DNA of 64,000 nt from NCBI GenBank assembly GCA_017466365.1, contig JAFTUG010000016.1, positions 1 through 64,000 of the forward strand, given 5' to 3'. Below are positions 1-9,363 of the stretch, piece by piece. Position 1 is the first letter of the stretch. The number at the start of each line of letters is the position of its first letter. The position numbers and the translations under genes were made by a program. The notes under the pieces are model-generated. The model saw nothing but the letters and a program-made list of their open reading frames with translations. It had not been told where the DNA came from and did not search any database. The stretch comes from Clostridia bacterium (GTDB taxonomy: Bacteria > Bacillota > Clostridia > Oscillospirales > Acutalibacteraceae).

Positions 1-63
1 ATAAAATTTGTGTAAAACCGAGAAAGCGAAAAATCGTAATTTTTTTGTGTAACATTTTGTGAT

Positions 64-136
64 TTTCGTCATTTATATATGAGGGCAAAAATTACAGGGG
101 TTTATACCCTTTAATTTACTTTCATCAATGACGAAA
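64..136 (+). other. structured leader upstream of surface-protein gene
   Basis: Positions 64-73 and 127-136 form a perfect 10-bp inverted repeat. The enclosed segment carries a smaller hairpin (97-101 with 106-110). It lies about 115 bases before the start codon at 250, so it could be part of the 5' untranslated RNA. I recognise no riboswitch family. The left edge of the window prevents checking for a promoter further upstream. Confidence 0.3.
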
Positions 137-249
137 GAGGGAGATTACAATGGGCTGATTATTTGACAATCAAAATAATCGAGGTGATAACAAAAATTTT
201 TAGGTTATTCAATCAAAAAATTAATCAATATAAAACGGAGGCAAACAAA

Positions 250-1785
250 ATGAAAATTAAAAAGTTTATATCTGTCATTCTTGCAATTATTATGAGCTTT
301 GGTATATGTGCCTTTGCATCTGCACAGGAAATCTCGGAAGGTTATACTCCGATTTATACCGCAGAGGATTTAAACAACATCCGCAATGACCTTGACGGTA
401 AATATATCCTTATGAATGATATCGATCTTTCCGTTTATGAAAACTGGGAGCCGATAGGCACATCCGATGAACCGTTTACGGGTGAATTTGATGGTGACGG
501 ATATAATATTTCTCACCTTACCATTAATGATACGCAGACAGAGGATATGGTATACTATTACGCTTTGTTCGGCTATGTTAAGAATTCAAAATTCAATAGC
601 ATTACTTTGACCGAATGTAATATTTTGGCAAAGCACAGAGGTGAAACAAGGGGATACGGCGTTATTGGTGCAATTGTAGGGTATTGCTACGGCACGGAAA
701 TATCAGGCTGTACGGTATTCGGCAAAGTGACTGCAGACGGTTTTGGGGAATGCTTTGCAGGAGGGCTTACAGGAAGATGTAAGGCAAGCAAAATATCATG
801 CTGCAGCAACTATGCCGAAGTAACGGTTGAGAATTTTAAATATGCCAAAGAAGTGTTTGCGGGCGGAATAATTGCCGATTTAACATTTTCTTCAATAATT
901 TCCGAGAGCAGTAACCACGGAAAGGTTTCTCTTGTCGGAGAATGGGAAAATAAGTATTGTTACATGGAAATCGGAGGTTTATGCGGAAACTGCGATGATA
1001 TTATGGTTTCAACCAATTCAGTTATCGACTGCTATAACACGGGAGAGGTCTCAACGGATTTCACAAGTGACCGCATACGCATAGGAGGAGTTTGCGGAGA
1101 GTCCTATGAAACACAGTGTGTATATAATGTCGGAGAAATAGTTGTTCCTGATGGATTTAAGGGGCTTGCGGGTGCCGTGTCGGGAAATATTTTCCACACT
1201 TCGTTAGCAATTGGTATGCCCCACTATATGACAAATGCTTATTATATCAATGAGGATATGATACCTTCATATGATTGGGAGAATTTACCTGAAAACTTTA
1301 ATGAGGAACCCTTTGTTAATGTAAAATTACTTACCGAGCAAGAATTCAAAAATCAGGAATCATTTGCAGGTTTTGATTTTGAAAGCATATGGAAAATGGA
1401 AGAGGGCGGATATCCCGTTCTCAAAAATCAGCCGAAGGTAACTGTTAAGGAAAACATTACCCTTAAAGCGGGTCAGTCATATTTGCTTGCGCTTGGGAAA
1501 AAATATCACACTTCAAATGCTGATGTTGCAATAACCGGTATCAACGGTGAAATTATTGCGGTTGCATCGGGTACAGCTGTGATAACAGTTGAGTATTCCG
1601 ATAAGTATGAAAGAGAAATTACAGTAACTGTCATTGATACCGAAGAAAACAACACACCGATTCAGTCCGAAAAGCCTGACATCTTGGATTTTTTCAGTAA
1701 CCTTTGGATTGTTAAGACGGTTAAACAGATAGTCATGTTTGTAATCGGCATGATAAACAGTATCTGCACATTTATCGGATTTTGA
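250..1785 (+). CDS. secreted GLUG-repeat / Ig-like surface protein
   Basis: Predicted exported protein of 511 residues. The open frame extends upstream to 163, but the ATG at 250 has a GGAG ribosome site at 237-240 and starts a clear signal peptide (two Lys, hydrophobic core, Ala-Ser-Ala cleavage region). Residues about 30-400 contain Gly-rich repeats with alternating Cys of the GLUG type found in bacterial surface and adhesin-like proteins (for example GAIVGYC, GGLTGRC, GGLCGNC, GGVCGES). Residues about 405-475 look like a bacterial Ig-like (Big_2) domain. The last about 30 residues are strongly hydrophobic and end without a basic stop-transfer tail, so this is not an LPXTG anchor. No enzyme motif is seen. 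An adhesin or cell-envelope role is an inference. Confidence 0.7.
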   Translation: MKIKKFISVILAIIMSFGICAFASAQEISEGYTPIYTAEDLNNIRNDLDGKYILMNDIDLSVYENWEPIGTSDEPFTGEFDGDGYNISHLTINDTQTEDMVYYYALFGYVKNSKFNSITLTECNILAKHRGETRGYGVIGAIVGYCYGTEISGCTVFGKVTADGFGECFAGGLTGRCKASKISCCSNYAEVTVENFKYAKEVFAGGIIADLTFSSIISESSNHGKVSLVGEWENKYCYMEIGGLCGNCDDIMVSTNSVIDCYNTGEVSTDFTSDRIRIGGVCGESYETQCVYNVGEIVVPDGFKGLAGAVSGNIFHTSLAIGMPHYMTNAYYINEDMIPSYDWENLPENFNEEPFVNVKLLTEQEFKNQESFAGFDFESIWKMEEGGYPVLKNQPKVTVKENITLKAGQSYLLALGKKYHTSNADVAITGINGEIIAVASGTAVITVEYSDKYEREITVTVIDTEENNTPIQSEKPDILDFFSNLWIVKTVKQIVMFVIGMINSICTFIGF

Positions 1786-1932
1786 TTAAAGCCGTAAATG
1801 AGAGTTTATTAGTCAGTGCGGATTTTGGTGGAATTATCACTGGTGAATCTGTTGGAGAGGCAAGAGCAGTGGTTTGTTCTTATTTTCTTTTTTGGATTTT
1901 TGTGGTATTAAGAGAATAGTTAAAATATAATT

Positions 1933-1966
1933 ACCAACGGCGGCTGCGATTGCAGCCGCCGTTGGT
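1933..1966. terminator. strong hairpin, likely terminator
   Basis: Perfect 15-bp GC-rich inverted repeat (1933-1947 with 1952-1966) with a 4-base loop. It lies between the stop of the surface-protein gene and the stop of the minus-strand phosphatase gene, so it can end transcription from either side. The flanks are AT-rich but there is no long T run. Confidence 0.7.
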
Positions 1967-1983
1967 ATGTTTATTGTGTAAAA

Positions 1984-2793
1984 TTATTCCGCTGTTTTAA
2001 TTCCGTAGAAGTGGATAACGTTCATATCCTCTTCCATGTCAAGTCCGTGTGAGCCGCAGCCGCCGTCGATTTCATGGCAGCCGTGGTCAGGACAGAAGCC
2101 GTAGAAAACATTCTTATCGGCAAGTCTTGTGTGGATTTTGTCAACCATTTCGGAATAAAAGGCAATGTTCTTATCGAGTCGGGCGAGTGCCTCTTCGGAC
2201 TCGGGACCGAATTTATGCATTGTTCCGTCATAATCGCCGTTATAGATAACAACAAGGTCATATTTATCCTCGTCAATGATTTCGAGAGCCTTTTGGTTGA
2301 CCTCTTCGGGTGTGTCATAGATGAAATAATCCATTTCACGCTCAAGGAAAATTACGGAAATACTGTCGTTCGTTGTTGAAACAATTGCTGCCTTTTTGCC
2401 TGCCTTTATGTATCGGTCAAAGAGGGTTTCGGTTGTGAGAACGGGCTTTTCGTATCTCTTTATTCCGTGAACATCGGGCATTACTCCCGTGTACATCGAA
2501 GCAAAGCAGACGGGAGTTACGCTCGGCATAACCGAAAGCATGGGCATTGCAAGGTCGGAGCGAACCATTGCAGGTGCAAATTTTTCCGTATATTTCTGCC
2601 ATACCCAGAGTGCAACGGCATCGGGATTGTAGATGATAACACGGTCAACAGGCTTATCACCGAGCTTTTTTTCTGCAAGGGCGGTAATTGCCGCATTGGG
2701 TTTTTCGGTTGAATCATAAGCTTCACCGCCGATGAGCGAAACCGCAGAAGCGTGAAGCGAAGATATGCAGATTGAACTGTTTAAATCAGCCAT
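1984..2793 (-). CDS. alkaline-phosphatase-superfamily hydrolase (nucleotide pyrophosphatase-like)
   Basis: A 269-residue protein of the alkaline phosphatase / phosphodiesterase superfamily. The nucleophile region reads SVTPVCFASMYTGVMPDVHG, the usual Thr/Ser followed by a TG-x-x-P-x-x-HG pattern. Metal ligands are suggested by NGDYDGTMHKFGP (D-x-x-x-H) and PDHGCHEIDGGCGSHG (D-H...H). It is shorter than most family members, lacks a signal peptide and is probably cytosolic. The substrate cannot be read from the sequence; phosphodiesters or sugar-phosphate esters are the family norm. It follows the lipase-like gene on the same strand with a gap of only 12 bases, so the two are likely co-transcribed. 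Confidence 0.7.
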   Translation of the reverse strand: MADLNSSICISSLHASAVSLIGGEAYDSTEKPNAAITALAEKKLGDKPVDRVIIYNPDAVALWVWQKYTEKFAPAMVRSDLAMPMLSVMPSVTPVCFASMYTGVMPDVHGIKRYEKPVLTTETLFDRYIKAGKKAAIVSTTNDSISVIFLEREMDYFIYDTPEEVNQKALEIIDEDKYDLVVIYNGDYDGTMHKFGPESEEALARLDKNIAFYSEMVDKIHTRLADKNVFYGFCPDHGCHEIDGGCGSHGLDMEEDMNVIHFYGIKTAE

Positions 2794-2805
2794 GGTTTAC
2801 CCCCC

Positions 2806-4713
2806 TTAAAAAACGGAAAGTGATGTTGTGATGCAATAGATAATGGTGTAGAACATTGAGAGAAGCTCTTTAAGACCGAGCTTTTTAAGGATTGCGTCAA
2901 ACTCACCGAAAAGAACATCGTCAAACGGTGTTTTTGCTTCTGCACTCACATAGCCCTCCTGCTTTTCGGCAGCCTTGCCGTTATCGAGAGTGAAGGTCTG
3001 TGTTCTGTAACCGACGGGAGTTATGTTATCCATTGTGTAATAAACGGTTATGTTCACTGCACTTGCGGATTTTTTGGGAATATCGCCCGTGAACGGAATT
3101 TCAAGGGTATCGCCGGGGTTGAGGCTGTTGAATGCGGGGATATCAAACTTAAGCTTTGCACCGTCGCAGTAAACAGCAAGAATGTTTACCTTGCCGCTGT
3201 TGCATACGTTGGTAACGATAAGCTTTTCTGCTTCGCCGTTGAGAACTCCCTCGTCACAGCCGTCAAACACAGCGTGAACGGTGTGCGAGGCGTTGCTTGA
3301 ATATTTGAACTGGGGATAGCTTTCGTTTGAATAAACATCGGTTATGTTATCGGTCAGCAGCTGGGTCATCATAAGAATTCTTGTGTAGTTATCCTTATAT
3401 GTCATGCCGTGGAAAAGTCCGTCAACAAACCATGTGTTATCAGGAAGATATGCGGTTGAAGCATCAAGCTCCATATTGGGAGAAATCTTGTTTTTGCCGC
3501 CGCAGGAATTTTTCTGAACATAGCCGTCGGCAAATCTCATGCCGTAGGGTGCGCAGGTTGCGCCCGTTGAAGCATTGGTGGTGATAATGCCGTCGGAATT
3601 TTCGTTCATGCCCGTAACGATTCTTTCGCCCGTGCCTGCAATGATCGAAATATTCATGCCGTTTTCAATGCATTCGGTGAGCTTTTTGCCTACGGAAGGC
3701 AGAATTTCATAGTGGAAACGGTCGCTTATTGCGATGAGTCTTGCGCTTTCTTCAGGGTCAAGAAGCTGCTTTTTTGCATCTTCGTATTTATGAGCGGGAA
3801 TGAAATCCCAGAGGCTTCCCCAATATCCGAGAGTGGGGATAAGCTTGGGGAAAAGCGTATTGAGAAGATTATCTATAAAACCGAGCTGATTTGCTTTCAC
3901 AAGCCAGTTATAGTTTTCTTCGGTCATTGTTCCGTTTTCAACAAAACGTACAAGGCATTCCTCATCAAATTCGATGTTTGCCGTCATGGCATCATATGCA
4001 ATGCCTGCGCCGCCGATTGCGGGAACGGTTAAAACGGCATTGTCAACATCGCCCTTATAACCGTAAAGAGTGAGATATGTTGCCGTAACCTGACCGCCGT
4101 GGCTGACTGCGAAAAGATTAACCTTATCCTTGCCGCTGTGCTTCTTAACGGACTGAATAAAATCATCGAGCAGACCTGCACAGTATTCTGCGCCCATTCT
4201 GAAATCGGTGCTGAAATTATAGATGTTTTCGTGGCCGATATACTGTGCGATTTCGTCGGATATCTCTATTTCCTGCCTGTATTTTCCGTCGGGATAACGT
4301 TCTATGAGAACAGCGTTGTTTTTATCGGCAGCCTCGGTATAGTCCTGATGAAGCTCGTATGCGCTTGTGCCGTCGGGATTGCAGCGGAGCTTTTCAAAAA
4401 GAGCCGTCATTTCTTCCGCGAGAACATCGGCAATATAATCTGCGTTGCCGACGGTCAATGCGCCGAGACCCATGCCAAGCTCTGCTATTCTTGCGAAAAC
4501 ACGCTCAAGCACATGATCCCAGTTGAGACCCCATACGGCTTCGCCTGTTTCAAGGCTGTCGCCGTAATAGAGATTGGTTGAGCTGTAGCCCGGAACGATG
4601 ATTACGGGATAATCCGATATTTCGCCCTTAACCTCACCCGAAGCAAAAGCCATTACTGCACATGACGAAATAATCATTGCAAGGGAAAGAACTACGCACA
4701 AAAACTTTTTCAT
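2806..4713 (-). CDS. secreted LCAT-like lipase / alpha-beta hydrolase
   Basis: Exported alpha/beta hydrolase of 635 residues. The frame is open to 4755, but the ATG at 4713 begins a typical signal peptide and is preceded by AAGGAAAGG. Motifs: an oxyanion-type segment near the mature N-terminus (PVIIVPGYSSTNLYYGD), a nucleophile elbow VNLFAVSHGGQ, and a His-containing C-terminal segment (WFVDGLFHGMTY) matching the lecithin:cholesterol acyltransferase / PGAP1-like layout. After about residue 470 comes a beta-rich accessory region. The last about 20 residues are hydrophobic with no basic tail, like the end of the surface protein at 250. The likely role is hydrolysis of lipids or esters outside the cell; the substrate is unknown. 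The catalytic Asp was not assigned. Confidence 0.7.
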   Translation of the reverse strand: MKKFLCVVLSLAMIISSCAVMAFASGEVKGEISDYPVIIVPGYSSTNLYYGDSLETGEAVWGLNWDHVLERVFARIAELGMGLGALTVGNADYIADVLAEEMTALFEKLRCNPDGTSAYELHQDYTEAADKNNAVLIERYPDGKYRQEIEISDEIAQYIGHENIYNFSTDFRMGAEYCAGLLDDFIQSVKKHSGKDKVNLFAVSHGGQVTATYLTLYGYKGDVDNAVLTVPAIGGAGIAYDAMTANIEFDEECLVRFVENGTMTEENYNWLVKANQLGFIDNLLNTLFPKLIPTLGYWGSLWDFIPAHKYEDAKKQLLDPEESARLIAISDRFHYEILPSVGKKLTECIENGMNISIIAGTGERIVTGMNENSDGIITTNASTGATCAPYGMRFADGYVQKNSCGGKNKISPNMELDASTAYLPDNTWFVDGLFHGMTYKDNYTRILMMTQLLTDNITDVYSNESYPQFKYSSNASHTVHAVFDGCDEGVLNGEAEKLIVTNVCNSGKVNILAVYCDGAKLKFDIPAFNSLNPGDTLEIPFTGDIPKKSASAVNITVYYTMDNITPVGYRTQTFTLDNGKAAEKQEGYVSAEAKTPFDDVLFGEFDAILKKLGLKELLSMFYTIIYCITTSLSVF

Positions 4714-4825
4714 TATATCCAACCTTTCCTTGGTTTTATAATTTGATATTAACACACTTACAGTATATTTGTAAATATAAAAATGCGTCGCAGAACGTTA
4801 ATTCCGAATTGTAAAAACGTGGTTT

Positions 4826-7800
4826 TTACTCTTTATCCATATATTCCAGCACGCGCTGAATGAGTCCGAGGCGGTTTTCACCTTTGAGAAGGCGCACGGA
4901 TATATGAGGCTTGCCTCCGCCTGCACTCACAACGAATCTGCCTTTGAAATGGGCAGAGGTGCGTGCGATAAGCTCCATATCAAGCGAATTGATTTTGAAA
5001 ACAATCTTATCACCCTGCATGGTGATTTCATAAATATCGTGCGAAGCTGCTTTGCCTCGGAGAAGCGCAATTCTGATAAGACCCTCAACGCACGGCGGCG
5101 GGTCTCCGAAACGGTCAACAAGTTCGTCGATAACATCGGAGGCATCATCGTCGTTACGGATATCGGCAATTCTGCGGTAAATCTGAAGCCTCTGCGGCAC
5201 ACTTTCGATGTAGTTATCGGGAATATGAGCATCAATCGGAAGGTCAATAACGCAGTCCTTTTCGGGAATATCGGATTTTTCGCCCTTTTCCTCGCTGATA
5301 GCCTGCTCAAGAAGCTTAACATACATCTCATAGCCGACGGTTTCCATGTGACCGTGCTGATTTGCACCGAGAACATTGCCGGCGCCTCGCAGCTCAAGGT
5401 CACGCATGGCTATATGGAAGCCCGAACCGAATTCGGTGAATTCTCTTATCGAATCAAGACGGCGTGTTGCGATTTCGCTCAATTGCTTGCCTCTTGTGAA
5501 GGTGAAATATGCGCTTGCACGGCGTGATGACCTGCCGACTCTGCCCCTTATCTGGTGAAGCTGGGCAAGACCCATTCTGTCCGCATTTTCGATGATAAGG
5601 GTGTTCGCATTCGGAACATCAACGCCCGTTTCGATAATCGTTGTACAAACAAGAATATCAATTTCGCCTTCTAAAAGCCTTCTCCATACCTCGCTCAATT
5701 CGTCCTCGCTCATTTTGCCGTGACCTATGCCGACATTGGCATCGGGGAGCATTGCTTTGATTTCCGCCGCTTTTTTCTCGATATCCTCAACTCGATTGTA
5801 GAGATAGTAAACCTGACCGCCTCTGCGAAGTTCCTGCTCCATCGCCTGAACAAGAACGGGCATGTTATGCTCGATAACATAGGTCTGAACGGGGAGTCTG
5901 TCCTGCGGTGCTTCTTCAAGCACGGACATATCACGTATTCCCGTCATCGCCATGTTGAGGGTTCTCGGAATGGGTGTTGCTGTTAATGTGAGAACATCAA
6001 CGGTGGGGAAATTCTGCTTTAGTTTTTCTTTTTGAGCAACGCCGAAGCGCTGTTCTTCGTCAACAATAATCAGCCCGAGGTCACGGAACTGAACGTCTTT
6101 TGATATTATTCTGTGAGTGCCGACAACAACGTCAACCGAGCCTCTGCGGAGTCCGTTGAGCGTTTTCTCCGTTTCTTTTTTTGTGCAGAAACGTGAAAGC
6201 ATGCCCGCTTCAATCGGAAAGCCTTCAAAGCGTTTGAGGATTGTCTGATAATGCTGAAGTGCAAGAATCGTTGTGGGAACAAGGATTGCACATTGCTTGC
6301 CGTCTGCTATGCACTTAAAAACGGCTCGGAGTGCAACCTCGGTTTTGCCGAAGCCGACGTCACCGCAGAGAAGTCTGTCCATGGGATAGGGCTTTTCCAT
6401 ATCCTTTTTTATTTCGTGAATGCAGCGGAGCTGGTCATCTGTTTCAACAAATTCAAAACGGCGTTCAAAGTCGTTCTGCATATCTATATCCTGCGAAAAG
6501 GCATGACCCTTCATTTTTATGCGCTTTGAATAAAGCTCGATAAGCTCCTTCGCCATGTCCTTGACTGCGCTCTTGACCCTCGAACGGGTCTTCTGCCAAT
6601 CCTTGCCGCCGAGCTTATTAAGCTTTAGCGGCTTATCATCGTTTTTCGGTCCTATATATTTTGAAACCTGATCAAGCTGGGTAACGGGAACATAAAGATT
6701 ATCGCCCTTGTCATAGCGGATTTTGATATAATCCTTTGTTGTGCCCGAAGCTTCGAGGGTCTGTATTCCCTCGAAAATGCCTATACCGTGAGCCGAGTGA
6801 ACAACATATTCGCCTCTGTGAAGCTCATCGAGATTATTAAAGGCATTTTTGCCCCTCTTCGTTGCAGCAACACGGTTTTTGGTTACTGTTCTTGCTCTGT
6901 AGGTTATAAGGGTGAATTTTGCGTTGGGATATTCAAAGCCTGCGGAAAATCCTCCGGGCAAAACGCAGACGGTTTTTTCGGGGAATTCGGCAGGGGGTAC
7001 GGGGCAGAAAAGTGCGGGAATTCCTTCGTTTTCAAGGTCGTCTGCAAGAGTTTTTGCCGCTTTATCCGTGCCTGCAAGCACAGCGCAGGAATGACCGAGT
7101 CTCTGTCTTACGGCATTGAGGTCGTCAACAACCGCAGATAGAGTGCCGTTCCACGGGCTTATCTGTTTTGCGGTAAAGGTGATAAGCTCTTTTACGGGGG
7201 TGTCAAAGCTGCCTCGGGGAAGATTGTCAAGATAAACCGCACCCATATCCTCGTAATATGAGAATAAATCATGTAGCCTTATTCCGTAGCAGTCAAGACC
7301 TTTGCAGAGAACGCCGTCCTGAAAGAGACCCTTAACGGTTTCCAAAAGAAGCTGCGATGCGCTGCTGAACTTATCCTTTACAGCAAAGCTTTCGCAGACA
7401 AAAAGCATGGCGTTTTCGGAATATGTGAATATGCTGCAGCAATCGGGATAAATAAGCGGTAAATATTTATCGAGAGAAGAAAGACGGATTCCGTCATTCA
7501 TTTTTGTGATATCGTCATTGAGATTTTTGAGAGCTTCGCCCTTGATTTTGTTTTCTGCAATATGCTTTTCAATAAGAGCCGTAAGCATCTCGGGTGTGCA
7601 GAGAATTTCACGGGCGGGAGTTATGCGGATTTCGTCGGCAGAGTCCGTTCTGCGCTGCGTTTCGGGGTCGAAAAACGAAATGCTGTCAACGGTGTCGCCC
7701 CAGAATTCGATTCGGCAGGGCTGCTTTGAGTCGGGCGGAAAGAAGTCGAGAATACCGCCTCTTAACGCAAACTGACCCGCACCGTCAACCTGTTCGCTAC

Positions 7801-8284
7801 GTGTATAGCCGCATCTCATAAGGCTTAAAATAAGCTCTTCGGAGTCATAATCCTCGCCTGCTTCTATTGAAAAGCTGCTGTTCATAAGCATGGCGGGAGG
7901 AACGGTAAGCTGCATTGAAGCCTCCGCCGAAAGAACAACAACGTCGTAATCGCCCGAAAGCATCTTATCAAGCACTTTCAGGCGGGCGTGTTCATATTCT
8001 CTTGAAACTGTTTCGAGTGTACGGAATGAAAAATCTCTTGCAGGGTAGTGCAGAGCATTCACTCCGAAGCCCTCCAAATCCTGCCGCATACGGGTTGCCG
8101 TTGCTTCGTCGGGAACAATAACGATTGCCTTCTGCATAAGACACATGCACATTGAAGCGATAACGTGCGCCTTGTGTATGTGCGAAAGCCCCGTAACTCC
8201 GCAGGGGAGACGGGTTTTCCTGATTGCATTGGCAAGCGACATAAATTCGGGAACGGTTTTTGCGAGTTGTGAATAACAATTCAT
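4826..8284 (-). CDS. mfd: transcription-repair coupling factor
   Basis: Mfd, an ATP-dependent translocase that removes RNA polymerase stalled at lesions and recruits UvrA. At 1152 residues it is full length for the family. In order: UvrB-like N-terminal modules, a CarD-like RNA polymerase interaction domain (GEYVVHSAHGIGIFEGIQTL), the SF2 helicase core with Walker A GDVGFGKTEVA, a DEEQRFG box and ATPIPRTLNMA, then RIGR-type motifs (QIRGRVGRSS) and the C-terminal TRCF domain. The ATG at 8284 follows AAAGGC. A sigma-A promoter sits at 8317-8346. A weak AT-rich hairpin (4811-4829) overlaps the stop codon. Confidence 0.97.
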   Translation of the reverse strand: MNCYSQLAKTVPEFMSLANAIRKTRLPCGVTGLSHIHKAHVIASMCMCLMQKAIVIVPDEATATRMRQDLEGFGVNALHYPARDFSFRTLETVSREYEHARLKVLDKMLSGDYDVVVLSAEASMQLTVPPAMLMNSSFSIEAGEDYDSEELILSLMRCGYTRSEQVDGAGQFALRGGILDFFPPDSKQPCRIEFWGDTVDSISFFDPETQRRTDSADEIRITPAREILCTPEMLTALIEKHIAENKIKGEALKNLNDDITKMNDGIRLSSLDKYLPLIYPDCCSIFTYSENAMLFVCESFAVKDKFSSASQLLLETVKGLFQDGVLCKGLDCYGIRLHDLFSYYEDMGAVYLDNLPRGSFDTPVKELITFTAKQISPWNGTLSAVVDDLNAVRQRLGHSCAVLAGTDKAAKTLADDLENEGIPALFCPVPPAEFPEKTVCVLPGGFSAGFEYPNAKFTLITYRARTVTKNRVAATKRGKNAFNNLDELHRGEYVVHSAHGIGIFEGIQTLEASGTTKDYIKIRYDKGDNLYVPVTQLDQVSKYIGPKNDDKPLKLNKLGGKDWQKTRSRVKSAVKDMAKELIELYSKRIKMKGHAFSQDIDMQNDFERRFEFVETDDQLRCIHEIKKDMEKPYPMDRLLCGDVGFGKTEVALRAVFKCIADGKQCAILVPTTILALQHYQTILKRFEGFPIEAGMLSRFCTKKETEKTLNGLRRGSVDVVVGTHRIISKDVQFRDLGLIIVDEEQRFGVAQKEKLKQNFPTVDVLTLTATPIPRTLNMAMTGIRDMSVLEEAPQDRLPVQTYVIEHNMPVLVQAMEQELRRGGQVYYLYNRVEDIEKKAAEIKAMLPDANVGIGHGKMSEDELSEVWRRLLEGEIDILVCTTIIETGVDVPNANTLIIENADRMGLAQLHQIRGRVGRSSRRASAYFTFTRGKQLSEIATRRLDSIREFTEFGSGFHIAMRDLELRGAGNVLGANQHGHMETVGYEMYVKLLEQAISEEKGEKSDIPEKDCVIDLPIDAHIPDNYIESVPQRLQIYRRIADIRNDDDASDVIDELVDRFGDPPPCVEGLIRIALLRGKAASHDIYEITMQGDKIVFKINSLDMELIARTSAHFKGRFVVSAGGGKPHISVRLLKGENRLGLIQRVLEYMDKE

Positions 8285-8316
8285 GTTCTTATGCCTTTAC
8301 ATATTTATTTGTATAT

Positions 8317-8346
8317 ATAATACCACTTTGTTTTCGGTGCAGTCAA
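8317..8346 (-). promoter_or_regulatory. sigma-A promoter of mfd
   Basis: On the minus strand, -35 TTGACT (8341-8346) and -10 TATTAT (8317-8322) with an 18-base spacer, about 33 bases before the mfd start codon. Confidence 0.65.
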
Positions 8347-8353
8347 TATAATC

Positions 8354-8381
8354 TTGCTTTTATTTTTATAAATGATATAAT
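8354..8381 (+). promoter_or_regulatory. sigma-A promoter of the secreted-protein gene at 8392
   Basis: -35 TTGCTT (8354-8359), 16-base spacer, -10 TATAAT (8376-8381). If this is the true promoter, transcription would start only a few bases before the ATG, giving an almost leaderless mRNA. A second TATAAT at 8347-8352 with a poorer -35 would leave a normal leader. Confidence 0.45.
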
Positions 8382-8391
8382 TGAAGCGGTG

Positions 8392-9363
8392 ATGATTATG
8401 TTTGCAAAAATTTTATCTTTAATTTTTATGCTTTATCTTGCAATTTCTTCTGCTTTCGGCATCCCTTTGAGCGGGTATGAATCAAAGCAGCTTTTCCGTG
8501 ACCCCGAATTTGAAAAAGGTTTTTCGGTTGTTTCTCAGCAGACCGAAAACGGTGCGGGGGTAACACTCGGTGATTTTGTTTATAACGAAAACAGCACACC
8601 CGATTGGATGATTGCTCAATGGAATTCGGGAAAATGTCTGTGGGCAGACCGTGTTGAAAGCGATAAATACACAATAACCGATGGCTTATCCAAGACCGTT
8701 AAATATAATCCTGCGGAAAAATCGGTTTTGATGCGTCTTAATGCGGCGAACATTTATAACGGTGAAGCGGCGGGAGATGGCGCATGGCCTCATCTTCTGC
8801 TTGAACAGTCGCCGATTTGCGATTATGCGTCACTTTCCGATAAAGAAAAATCCTTCTATAACTGCTCTGCGGACAGAATAGTGGCATCGCTCGACATAAA
8901 GCTTTCCGATTTTGTTGATACAACAAATAAGGACGGCATTAACGCCGCCCAGTTTCTTGCGTATTTCTATATGAAAGGCACGGAAAAACATGAGTTTATA
9001 TGGTTCGGGCTCAATCTGTTTGATGACAGAGGATATCAGGACACCTATTGGGCGCTCGATAAAGCGAGCAATTGCATGATTTACAGCCTTTCAACAAAGG
9101 ATACCTACGGATTTAAAAGCCGTTCGCTTTTCAGAAACGGGAAGCCGTATGTTTCCGATGAATGGGTGCATGTTGAAATTGACCTTACCGAGCATATTAA
9201 CGATGCGGTAAAGCGCGCAAATGAGGATAATATTTTCGGCAGAAAAATTTCAAAAGAGGAATTTTATTTCGGCGGAACAAACATAGGCTTTGAAATCCAC
9301 GGAAACTATGACTGTACGGTGGAAATCAAAAACTTCAATCTGACCGCTTATAACAAATTATAA
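8392..9363 (+). CDS. exported protein of unknown family
   Basis: Hypothetical exported protein of 323 residues. The ATG at 8392 (or the in-frame ATG at 8398) starts a hydrophobic signal segment ending near SSAFG. The remainder looks beta-rich with many aromatic residues (for example EFIWFGLNLFDDRG, DEWVHVEIDLTEHIN, VEIKNFNLTAYNKL at the end), compatible with a concanavalin-like or carbohydrate-binding sandwich, but I do not recognise the family and see no catalytic motif. It is divergent from mfd and convergent with the HAD gene, whose stop codon region it overlaps by six bases. Confidence 0.5.
   Translation: MIMFAKILSLIFMLYLAISSAFGIPLSGYESKQLFRDPEFEKGFSVVSQQTENGAGVTLGDFVYNENSTPDWMIAQWNSGKCLWADRVESDKYTITDGLSKTVKYNPAEKSVLMRLNAANIYNGEAAGDGAWPHLLLEQSPICDYASLSDKEKSFYNCSADRIVASLDIKLSDFVDTTNKDGINAAQFLAYFYMKGTEKHEFIWFGLNLFDDRGYQDTYWALDKASNCMIYSLSTKDTYGFKSRSLFRNGKPYVSDEWVHVEIDLTEHINDAVKRANEDNIFGRKISKEEFYFGGTNIGFEIHGNYDCTVEIKNFNLTAYNKL

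Noticed and set aside
4904-5527. Long plus-strand open frame inside mfd
   Set aside because: Antisense to a conserved mfd region; no start signal and no recognisable domain.
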